Assembly (NCBI RefSeq): GCF_904846415.1
Contig: NZ_CAJHAR010000010.1
Span: 1 to 64,000 of the forward strand
Direction: 5' to 3'
DNA from: Psychrobacter piscatorii
Lineage (GTDB): Bacteria; Pseudomonadota; Gammaproteobacteria; Pseudomonadales; Moraxellaceae
Length of the DNA stretch: 64,000 nucleotides
The notes beneath the pieces were generated by a model, which saw only the letters and a program-made list of their open reading frames with translations, had not been told where the DNA came from and searched no databases. The translations under genes were made by a program, and so were the position numbers. Numbering within the stretch: position 1 is the first letter of the stretch; every line of letters begins with the position of its first letter. Of this stretch, positions 57,056 through 64,000 are shown piece after piece.

Positions 57056-60000
57056 ATGCCTATCACTGCTTTGACTGACGCGTTTGATCCCATTAACCAG
57101 CAGTTGTTCCCTATACAAAATGCCGAGCGGCGTTGGCTAGCACCTGTCCATGGTGCGGTCAGTAGCTTGTGGTTGGCAAGCTTGGTTCAAACGCCTATGT
57201 GGAATGTTGCCAAGCGCCTAAAGGTCGTGGTGGCACGTGACCAAAACCAACTCAATCAGATAGAGACCGAGCTTGCATTTTGCGGCGTCGATGCTTACGT
57301 ATTCCCTGACTGGGAGACACTAACGTATGATGAGCTGTCTCCGCACCAAGACATCGTTAGTGAACGTATCAATTTGCTGACAGATATGCCAAAAACGGGT
57401 GTGCTACTCATCTCAGTACAGGCTCTGATGCATCGTGTTGCGCCGCCAAGTTGGCTGATTGGGCAGCATTTTGATCTAAGCGTCGGTGATCGTTTTGATA
57501 TCAATACGCAACGTGGGCTTTTGGCAAAGGCGGGTTATAGAGCGGTTGAAAATGTCTTTGAACCCGGTGAGTTTGCGGTACGTGGCAGCATTATCGATAT
57601 CTTTGCTATGGGTCAGCCTTTTCCGCTGCGTCTAGATTTATTTGATGACGAAATTGAGACGATTCGCTTTTTTCATCCGCAAACCCAGCGCACATTGACC
57701 GCTGATGATCTCAAGGCGATGTTGACAGGCAATGATACCAGCATGGGCAAAGAGTCACTGTCGCTGCTGCACAAATTGCCAGACATCTCTAAACCGATCG
57801 AGCAGTTCCAAATATTACCAGCAAAAGAGTTTCCGCTGGATGAAGGGCGAGAGACATTTCGCACGAATTTTGCGGCGATGTTCCCTAATGCCAGTAGCCG
57901 CAAGTCTGAGCTGCATAAAGATGTGATGGCAGGTATCGCGAGTAGCGGACTGGAGTATTATCAGCCGCTATTTTTTGACTTAAAAGATTGGCAAGAAGAA
58001 AGTACATTGTTTTCTTATTTGCCAAGCGATGCGTTGTTTATCACAGATGAACTGATTAACGAAAAACAGGCGGACTATTGGTCGCAAATCCAGCGCCGCT
58101 ATGAAGAACGTCGACATGATATTGACAAGCCTATCGTTGACCCTACGCTGTTATATCTATTGTCTAATGCGCTCAATGAGCAGCTAAATCACTATCCGCG
58201 AGTGATATTAAGTGCACGTGATGAGCTGGCTACGATGAATGATGTAGCAGCGCCAGAAGGTAGTGACTCCTCTCAGCCGCAACTGCCATTAAAGCCTACT
58301 AAGCAGCAAGGCTTGGTGACATTAAGCGCCGAAGAACCGCCACAACTGGCAGTAAACCATCAAAAGTCTGAGCCATTAACTGAATTGCTCGACTTTTTAA
58401 ACGTTCAAAAACAAACAGCAACACCAGTACTAATTGTTGCAGAAACCGCTGGCCGTCGCGAGATTCTCATTGAACTCTTCAAAGGCAAGATTGATATCAA
58501 AGCATATGATAGCTTTGAAGCATTTTTAGCAGCAGATAAGACGAGCGCTATGAATAACGCTCGACTACCACATGTCGGTCTGACTGTGGCACCGATTGAG
58601 CGCGGTGTATACGTGCCTGAGCGCTTAGTATTAATTAGTGAAACGCAGCTGTTTGGTCGTCAAGTCTTACAGACACGTCGTCGTCGCCAAAGCGGTGTAT
58701 CAGAGGAGTTCTTGGTTAAGAGCGTCACTGAGATAACAGATGGCAGTCCAGTCGTTCATATCGAGCATGGTATCGGTCGTTATAATGGCCTGATTACCTT
58801 AGATGTGGGTGATGGTGAGCAAGAGTTTATTCATTTAAAGTATGACGATGACGCTAGTATCTATGTGCCAGTGGCTAATCTGCAAATGATTAGTCGTTAT
58901 AGTGGCGGCGATCCAGCGTTGGCCCCGTTACATAAGATTGGTAGTGGCAAATGGGATAGGGCCAAGCAAAAAGCGTTAGAGCAAATTCATGACGTCGCTG
59001 CTGAATTGCTCAATATGCAGGCAAGACGTGAGGCAAAAGTTGGTATTCACTTTAAAATAGATCCGTCACAATATGAGCTGTTTGCCAGTCAGTTTGCGTT
59101 TGAAGAAACCGCTGACCAAGCCAATGCTATCCATGCGGTTATGGAAGATATGAGACAAAACCAACCGATGGATCGTCTCATTTGCGGTGATGTTGGCTTT
59201 GGTAAAACAGAAGTGGCGATGCGAGCAGCCTTTATTGCCGTTAGTGCTGGCTATCAGGTGGCTGTGTTGGTGCCTACTACCTTGCTCGCTGGGCAACACG
59301 AAGACAACTTCCGTGATCGTTTTGCCGATTGGCCAGTTCGTATTGAAAGCCTGTCACGTTTTGGCGGCAAAAAACACCAAGAGATGGTTTTAGCTGACTT
59401 GGCTGATGGTAAAGTAGATATCGTGATTGGTACCCATAAACTATTGCAGCCTGACGTGAAGTTTGCCAACCTTGGGCTAATGATCGTCGATGAGGAGCAC
59501 CGCTTTGGAGTACGTCACAAAGAGCGTATCAAGGCTATTCAGACAGATGTAGACAGTATGTCTATGACCGCGACGCCTATACCTAGGACGCTCAATATGG
59601 CGCTCTCAGGTATGCGTGACATGTCTATTATTGCCACACCGCCAGCACGTCGTCTTGCCATCAAGACCTTTGTGATGCAAAAGACAGAAGCGCTGATGAA
59701 AGAGGCTATCTTGCGTGAGTTATTACGCGGTGGGCAAGTCTATCTCTTGCATAATGATGTGGCTAGTATTGAGCGTATGGCAGAGACTATTCGTGACCTC
59801 GTACCAGAAGCGCGAGTAGGGGTCGCCCATGGGCAGATGCAAGAGCGTCAGCTTGAGCAAATCATGCAGCAGTTTTATCATAAAAAATTCAACGTGCTGG
59901 TGTGCTCTACTATTATTGAGACAGGTATTGACGTACCGAATGCCAATACCATTATCATTGAGCGTGCGGATAAGTTTGGTCTGGCGCAACTACATCAGCT

Positions 60001-60766
60001 ACGAGGCCGCGTAGGACGTAGTCACCATCAGGCTTATTGCTATCTGTTGGTGCCTTCTATTAAAGGTCTCAAAGGCGATGCCAAGCGTCGCCTCCATGCG
60101 ATTGAACGCGCCAATACACTCGGCGCAGGTTTTATGCTGGCGAGTGAAGATCTAGAGATTCGCGGTGCGGGTGAGATATTGGGTAAGCAGCAAAGTGGTA
60201 ATATGCAGGCGATTGGTTTTAGCTTATACATGGATATGCTGGAGCGTGCGACTAAGGCGATCAAGGCCGGTAAAGAGCCTGACTTGAATACGCCATTATC
60301 GCTGACCAGTGAGATTAACTTGCATAGCTCAGCTCTTATTCCAGAAGACTATCTACATGATGTGCATCAGCGTCTACTGTTTTATAAACGTATTAGCAAT
60401 ACAGATGATAAAGAAGCATTGACGGATATCCGGACGGAGATGATAGATCGTTTTGGTGCATTGCCAGACCAGACCAAGCAGCTATTTGCCATTCATGGAC
60501 TACGCTTGCAAGCAGAACCGCTGAAGATCAACAAAATCGATGCCAATAGCAGTAGTATGACGCTGGAGTTTGCACCAGATACCCCCGTCGATGCCTTAGC
60601 GATCATTAAACTGATTCAGTCAGATGGACAGCATTATCGTATGAATGGGGCATCTGGTATTCGTTATCAACATAGCGATAAGTTGGCAACGCCGCAGCAA
60701 CGAGTGACCGTCATTCAGGAATTACTGTGTTATTTTAGCAAACATATGGTGGCGGAGGCGGCCTAG
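57056..60766 (+). CDS. mfd: Transcription-repair coupling factor Mfd
   Basis: Removes RNA polymerase stalled at lesions and recruits UvrA. 1236 residues against 1148 in E. coli. The UvrB-like N-terminus is followed by a variable Gln/Pro-rich linker (about residues 395-440). The RNA-polymerase-interacting domain (VVHIEHGIGRYNGL) comes next, then the translocase: CGDVGFGKTEVAMRA (Walker A), DEEHRFGV (Walker B) and QLRGRVGRSHHQAYCYLL. A C-terminal D7 domain completes it. A TTG five codons upstream is in frame; the ATG at 57056 is preferred. Confidence 0.97.
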   Translation: MPITALTDAFDPINQQLFPIQNAERRWLAPVHGAVSSLWLASLVQTPMWNVAKRLKVVVARDQNQLNQIETELAFCGVDAYVFPDWETLTYDELSPHQDIVSERINLLTDMPKTGVLLISVQALMHRVAPPSWLIGQHFDLSVGDRFDINTQRGLLAKAGYRAVENVFEPGEFAVRGSIIDIFAMGQPFPLRLDLFDDEIETIRFFHPQTQRTLTADDLKAMLTGNDTSMGKESLSLLHKLPDISKPIEQFQILPAKEFPLDEGRETFRTNFAAMFPNASSRKSELHKDVMAGIASSGLEYYQPLFFDLKDWQEESTLFSYLPSDALFITDELINEKQADYWSQIQRRYEERRHDIDKPIVDPTLLYLLSNALNEQLNHYPRVILSARDELATMNDVAAPEGSDSSQPQLPLKPTKQQGLVTLSAEEPPQLAVNHQKSEPLTELLDFLNVQKQTATPVLIVAETAGRREILIELFKGKIDIKAYDSFEAFLAADKTSAMNNARLPHVGLTVAPIERGVYVPERLVLISETQLFGRQVLQTRRRRQSGVSEEFLVKSVTEITDGSPVVHIEHGIGRYNGLITLDVGDGEQEFIHLKYDDDASIYVPVANLQMISRYSGGDPALAPLHKIGSGKWDRAKQKALEQIHDVAAELLNMQARREAKVGIHFKIDPSQYELFASQFAFEETADQANAIHAVMEDMRQNQPMDRLICGDVGFGKTEVAMRAAFIAVSAGYQVAVLVPTTLLAGQHEDNFRDRFADWPVRIESLSRFGGKKHQEMVLADLADGKVDIVIGTHKLLQPDVKFANLGLMIVDEEHRFGVRHKERIKAIQTDVDSMSMTATPIPRTLNMALSGMRDMSIIATPPARRLAIKTFVMQKTEALMKEAILRELLRGGQVYLLHNDVASIERMAETIRDLVPEARVGVAHGQMQERQLEQIMQQFYHKKFNVLVCSTIIETGIDVPNANTIIIERADKFGLAQLHQLRGRVGRSHHQAYCYLLVPSIKGLKGDAKRRLHAIERANTLGAGFMLASEDLEIRGAGEILGKQQSGNMQAIGFSLYMDMLERATKAIKAGKEPDLNTPLSLTSEINLHSSALIPEDYLHDVHQRLLFYKRISNTDDKEALTDIRTEMIDRFGALPDQTKQLFAIHGLRLQAEPLKINKIDANSSSMTLEFAPDTPVDALAIIKLIQSDGQHYRMNGASGIRYQHSDKLATPQQRVTVIQELLCYFSKHMVAEAA

Positions 60767-60924
60767 ATTTGATGAGTAAAAGCTCACATTTAGGTAAACC
60801 CATAAAGGCAATAGTGTATGATGCTATTTTATCGCAGGGATAACTGATAAAATAACCGGATTGTTTTTTCTTCGATATTTTTTACGTACTTTTATTTGCA
60901 TTAAACAACAAGAGAACCGTCATT

Positions 60925-61356
60925 ATGTTCCAACTTCATCATAAACTTGCTGCTGATAGTTTCTTAGTGGGTGATTTTCCATTATCTACTTGTCGTTTGA
61001 TCAATGACTGTCAATTTCCTTGGTTGATATTAGTGCCGCGCGTATCGGGTATCAAAGAGCTTTACGAGTTGTCCGAGGCAGACCAAACGCAGTTCTTGCG
61101 TGAGTCGAGCTGGTTATCAAGTCAACTCGCCAAAACTTTTCAAGCAGATAAAATGAACGTAGCCGCGCTTGGTAACCAAGTCCCGCAGCTTCATTTTCAT
61201 CATATTGTTCGTTATCAAAACGATATGCAATGGCCAAATCCAGTATGGGGTGTGCCTGCGGTGCCTTATACCAAAGAAGTCTTGGCACAAATGCAGCAGA
61301 CGTTAATGATGGCGCTACGTGGTCATCATCAAATGCCTTTTGATTGGCAGATGTAA
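60925..61356 (+). CDS. HIT domain protein
   Basis: 143 residues. The histidine-triad motif reads QLHFHHIVRY (His-x-His-x-His-type) near residue 92, and WLILVPRV near the N-terminus matches the conserved strand. HIT proteins hydrolyse or transfer nucleotides. The C-terminal region (WGVPAVPYTKEVLAQMQQ) resembles the short HIT proteins of Pseudomonas. The gene is 158 bases after mfd and its terminator hairpin lies at 61436. Confidence 0.9.
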   Translation: MFQLHHKLAADSFLVGDFPLSTCRLINDCQFPWLILVPRVSGIKELYELSEADQTQFLRESSWLSSQLAKTFQADKMNVAALGNQVPQLHFHHIVRYQNDMQWPNPVWGVPAVPYTKEVLAQMQQTLMMALRGHHQMPFDWQM

Positions 61357-61435
61357 TCCGTTTTTAACTTTGAATTTTGTTACCTTATCTATAAAGCATT
61401 ATTTATGAAGCATTTCTCATAAACTATTGCGACAG

Positions 61436-61470
61436 AAAAAAGCCAGATACTCGTCATATCTGGCTTTTTT
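61436..61470. terminator. Terminator of HIT gene, adjacent to IS
   Basis: The stem AAAAAAGCCAGATA / TATCTGGCTTTTTT has a seven-base loop and symmetric tracts. It ends eight bases before the left end of the insertion sequence. A near-copy lies inside the right end of the insertion sequence at 62743. Confidence 0.9.
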
Positions 61471-61475
61471 CTATA

Positions 61476-61478
61476 ATA
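61476..61478. repeat. Target-site duplication of the insertion sequence, left copy
   Basis: ATA abuts the left terminal repeat, and ATA at 62808-62810 abuts the right one. IS3-family elements make 3-5 bp duplications. Three bases could match by chance in this A+T-rich sequence. Confidence 0.5.
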
Positions 61479-61519
61479 TGTCCCGTCCTGAAATAAGTTT
61501 ACGAAAAAGGAGCTTATTC

Positions 61520-61912
61520 ATGGACAAGTTAGAGACAACAAGGGCTAAGCGTACGCAAAAAGATTACACGCTAGGCTTTAAATTGGCCGTCGTTGACAGT
61601 GTAGAAAAAGGCGACATGACCTACAAACAAGCGCAAGCGATTTATGGCATACAAGGACGCAGTACCGTATTGGTATGGCTGCGACGTCATGGTAAATTAG
61701 ACTGGACCCACCTACCTAAGAGTCAGACTATGCCATCTAAAGAAACCCCAGCGCAAACCATCAAACGTCTAGAACGTGAACTGGCTGATGCCAAAGCGCA
61801 TAACCTTATTTTAAGCAAAGTCGTCGAAGTATTTGAAAACGACTATGGAGCACATGCTAGAAAAAAGTCTGCTACGGCATCCTCTGGCAGCTCAAAACAG
61901 ACAAACAAATAA
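61520..61912 (+). CDS. IS3-family transposase OrfA (DNA-binding)
   Basis: 130 residues with a helix-turn-helix (YKQAQAIYGIQGRSTVLVWLRRHG) and a C-terminal leucine-zipper-like coiled coil (KRLERELADAKAHNLILSKVVEVFE). AGGAG is seven bases before the ATG at 61520. At 61861-61867 the heptamer A-AAA-AAG is in the right phase for a -1 frameshift into orfB. Without shifting, translation continues 15 codons to the stop at 61912. Confidence 0.9.
   Translation: MDKLETTRAKRTQKDYTLGFKLAVVDSVEKGDMTYKQAQAIYGIQGRSTVLVWLRRHGKLDWTHLPKSQTMPSKETPAQTIKRLERELADAKAHNLILSKVVEVFENDYGAHARKKSATASSGSSKQTNK
61861..61867 (+). promoter_or_regulatory. Programmed -1 frameshift site A6G
   Basis: A-AAA-AAG in the orfA frame (aga AAA AAG). 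After slipping one base back, reading continues GTC TGC TAC GGC without a stop into orfB, giving a fused product of about 406 residues. Other IS3-family members use the same signal. Confidence 0.8.
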
Positions 61913-61956
61913 GTTTAGCCCAAGGATGCCGGTTACTTAGTGTTAGCCCGCAAGCG

Positions 61957-62739
61957 GTGTATCAACACCGTATCCGGCAGCATAACAAAGCAAGCAGGTT
62001 TGCCGTCATCAAGGACTGGGTACAAGCGTATCGAATGCTAATGACTCGCATAGGAGGTCGGAAGTTATATTGGCTCATTAAGCCTAAGCTGACAGCGCAT
62101 GGTATCAAGATTGGCCGTGATGGGTTCTTTGATTATCTAAGAGCACACAGACTACTGGTTAAGCCCAAACGTAGCTATACCAAGACTACCTTTAGCAAAC
62201 ATTGGATGAAAAAGCATCCCAATCTAACGAAGGATGCACCAGCACCTATTAAACCTGAGCAGACGTTGGTCGCTGATATCACTTATGTTACCTCCAAGCA
62301 AGGGGTGCATTATCTATCGTTAGTGACAGATGCGTATTCAAGACAGATTATGGGCTATCATTTAAGTGATCATATGCCAGCGACTGAGGTGGTGAAGGCG
62401 CTCAAGATGGCAGCTCACAGGCGGCGTTATACGCATAAAGCGATTCATCACTCTGATAGAGGTCTTCAATACTGTGCCTTAGAGTATCAAGAGGTGCTTA
62501 GAGTAAATAACATCACACCGTCTATGACTGATGGCTATGATTGTTATCAGAATGCTTTGGCTGAGCGGGTTAATGGTATTTTAAAGAATGAGTTCTTGTT
62601 GTATGAGTGCAATACGATGGGTGAGCTTAAACAGCTTATCGATGAGTCTGTTTATGTCTATAATAATATCAGACCTCATTTAAGTTTGAATATGAGAACA
62701 CCTGCCCAGGTTCATGACCGTTATTCATGTCCTGCTTAA
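61957..62739 (+). CDS. IS3-family transposase OrfB (catalytic)
   Basis: 260 residues from a GTG at 61957, or part of the fused OrfAB through the frameshift at 61861; the frame stays open upstream to that site. The DDE catalytic triad is visible: VADITYVTS (first Asp), VTDAYSRQIMGYHL with HHSDRGLQY (second Asp), and LAERVNGILKNEF (Glu). No stop or deletion breaks the domain. It ends near the right terminal repeat. Confidence 0.93.
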   Translation: MYQHRIRQHNKASRFAVIKDWVQAYRMLMTRIGGRKLYWLIKPKLTAHGIKIGRDGFFDYLRAHRLLVKPKRSYTKTTFSKHWMKKHPNLTKDAPAPIKPEQTLVADITYVTSKQGVHYLSLVTDAYSRQIMGYHLSDHMPATEVVKALKMAAHRRRYTHKAIHHSDRGLQYCALEYQEVLRVNNITPSMTDGYDCYQNALAERVNGILKNEFLLYECNTMGELKQLIDESVYVYNNIRPHLSLNMRTPAQVHDRYSCPA

Positions 62740-62742
62740 TGT

Positions 62743-62771
62743 AAAAAGCCAGATACTCAGGGTATCTGGCT
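62743..62771 (-). terminator. Hairpin inside the right end of the insertion sequence
   Basis: AAAAAGCCAGATAC / GTATCTGGCT, 4 bases after the orfB stop. On the minus strand it is followed by TTTTT, so it could stop transcription entering from the right. It matches the hairpin at 61437-61465 at 25 of 29 bases. Confidence 0.7.
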
Positions 62772-62807
62772 CATTAAAAAATCATCAATCTATTTTAGGA
62801 CGGGACA

Positions 62808-63022
62808 ATAATCAAACATTGTCAGTTATTTATCCAAAAAATTTGTTATCTGGATAAATGATAGATGGTGTTTTTTTAGCTACCACTGACCTAGGTTTCA
62901 TCTAATTTAAAAAGTATAATATATTTTTGTAATAACTTATCGTTCAGATAAATGATGTATGTATGATATTCTTATATATCTTTATCTCTCTGATAGCCTA
63001 TCTTACTTAAGTGAAATCTAAT
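62808..63022. other. Region between insertion sequence and cyclase gene
   Basis: 215 A+T-rich bases. TTTATCCA (62829) and TGGATAAA (62851) form an inverted repeat. GATAAATGAT occurs twice (62853 and 62947), and the second copy is part of a 17-base word also found at 33391 with one mismatch. Confidence 0.45.
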
Positions 63023-64000
63023 ATGCCTTTTACAGAGACATTAAAGCCAAAGCTGTCGTCAAAAGGTAGTGGAATCTGTCAATTCGACTATCCAGAAGTT
63101 TTCGTTTTAATACTCACTGTCATATTACTCGCCCTGCATTACAATTTTCGTCCTACTTCAATGGCATTATTGGTTGTCATTCTCCTACCTAGCCTGATGA
63201 TTCTGATTTATAACTACCGACGCCAAACCAGTCTTTGGACGTCTAATATAGTCGTTATTTTATTTGCGGTCGTCATTGGGTCAATACAGTTTTGTACGGT
63301 GATATCGCTCAGTCTGGTAGCCTTAATCGGCGTACGTATGATCGTCAGTGGTGTCGATAACGCTCTAAGATTATTTACTGTGGCATTGGTGACATCTATT
63401 GTCTTTTATTATGTCAGTACAATACTAGACAACGAAGGCTTGAACTGTGATGAAGGCTGGGTACCGCCCACCGTATTGTTAGCAAGCATGATAGTTATTT
63501 TGTATCAGTTTCGCAGTACGTATCAAGAGTATATCGGTTATAAAGAAAGTGCCTCTAAAGCAGGAGGACGTTTGAGTACCATGGTGTCGGTCATCAATAA
63601 GTTGACTCGCTTTGTACCACCGCAAATTTGGGAACCAATTGTTAGATCTGATAGCCCTGTTAGTGTGTCGAATAAACGTGCCAAGTTGACCATTATGTTT
63701 TCAGATATTGTAGGCTTTACCGATCTATCTGATAGTCTGAGCGCTGATAACTTGGCTGATATTTTGAACACTTATATGCATTGCATGACGTTGATTGCTG
63801 ACAGACATGGTGCTGTACTTGATAAATTTATTGGTGATGGCATGGTGTGCTTTTTCGGTGAGCCCGCCAGTAATGGCCCACGTCAAGATGCTCTTGACTG
63901 TGTGGCAATGGCGATAGATATGCGCCGAGAGATGCGTACATTACGTCAAAAATGGCGACTGATGGGATTTGAGGGATTGTATATACGTATTGGTATCACA
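63023..64000 (+). CDS. Membrane-bound class III adenylate/guanylate cyclase, 3' end beyond window
   Basis: Only the first 326 residues are in the window; the frame is open to base 64000. The N-terminal part (residues 25-165) holds about six membrane helices, consistent with a MASE-like sensor. The cyclase domain begins KRAKLTIMFSDIVGFTDLSD (metal-binding Asp and the conserved F-x-D-I-x-G-F-T), then DKFIGDGMVCFFGEP with the second metal-binding Asp. cAMP is the likely product. No clear Shine-Dalgarno sequence precedes the ATG. Confidence 0.88.
   Translation, partial: MPFTETLKPKLSSKGSGICQFDYPEVFVLILTVILLALHYNFRPTSMALLVVILLPSLMILIYNYRRQTSLWTSNIVVILFAVVIGSIQFCTVISLSLVALIGVRMIVSGVDNALRLFTVALVTSIVFYYVSTILDNEGLNCDEGWVPPTVLLASMIVILYQFRSTYQEYIGYKESASKAGGRLSTMVSVINKLTRFVPPQIWEPIVRSDSPVSVSNKRAKLTIMFSDIVGFTDLSDSLSADNLADILNTYMHCMTLIADRHGAVLDKFIGDGMVCFFGEPASNGPRQDALDCVAMAIDMRREMRTLRQKWRLMGFEGLYIRIGIT

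Larger units (their letters stand above)
61479..62807 (+). mobile_element. Complete IS3-family insertion sequence
   Basis: 1329 bases. The left terminal repeat begins TGTCCCGTCCTGAAATAAG. The right end, read inward, begins TGTCCCGTCCTAAAATAGA; the two agree at 16 of 19 positions. orfA and orfB lie in overlapping phases with a slippery site between them. Both ends, both frames and a target duplication are intact, so the element may still be mobile. It separates the HIT gene from the adenylate cyclase gene. Confidence 0.92.

Overview
The window is a gammaproteobacterial chromosome segment, most likely from Psychrobacter or a close Moraxellaceae relative. This is inferred from gene content and order (lptD-surA divergent from amgK-murU, cmk-rpsA-ihfB-lapA-pyrF), the moderate A+T content, and the long polar insertions in envelope proteins. 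No database search was possible. Most of the window is housekeeping core genome. The one clear mobile element is a complete IS3-family insertion sequence near the right end. I saw no tRNA, rRNA, CRISPR array, prophage or defence island.

Layout. 1-5.1 kb: tgt, a SOUL haem-binding-type lipoprotein-sized secreted protein, asd, and a membrane-anchored endonuclease/exonuclease/phosphatase protein. 5.15-5.41 kb: an intergenic stretch with all the parts of a GacA-controlled Rsm/Csr-type regulatory RNA (GacA-box palindrome, -10 box, four GGA motifs, terminator). 5.6-12.6 kb: outer-membrane biogenesis (surA, lptD) divergent from cell-wall recycling (amgK, murU). 12.7-15.5 kb: a cytochrome bd oxidase operon of the short-Q-loop (CIO-like) kind with a tiny DUF2474-type subunit gene. 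15.9-22.3 kb: a large lipase-like lipoprotein, a repeat protein, coq7 and an LplT-like transporter, all on the minus strand. 22.8-31.3 kb: tamA and tamB, the translocation and assembly module, with an unusually expanded TamA.

31.4-46.4 kb: hemP with a Fur box, a Nudix-ThiE fusion, a lipocalin, a long-form GAPDH, obgE, proB, hemE, argC, a coiled-coil membrane protein, clpS and clpA. 46.6-52.8 kb: ung, tadA, cmk, rpsA with a structured leader, ihfB, lapA and pyrF. 52.9-61.4 kb: a metallophosphoesterase, a histidine phosphatase, rpsT, an atypical SDR, rraA, mfd and a HIT-like protein. 61.48-62.81 kb: the IS3-family element, with inverted repeats, a 3-bp target duplication and an A6G frameshift site. 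The window ends inside a membrane-bound class III adenylate cyclase.

The strongest new observation is the candidate Rsm RNA at 5.15-5.41 kb. Second-tier observations are the insertion inside POTRA3 of TamA, the twin hairpins at the IS boundary, the GGA-loop hairpin in the rpsA leader, the two possible forms of the lipocalin, and the acidic insertion in ClpA.
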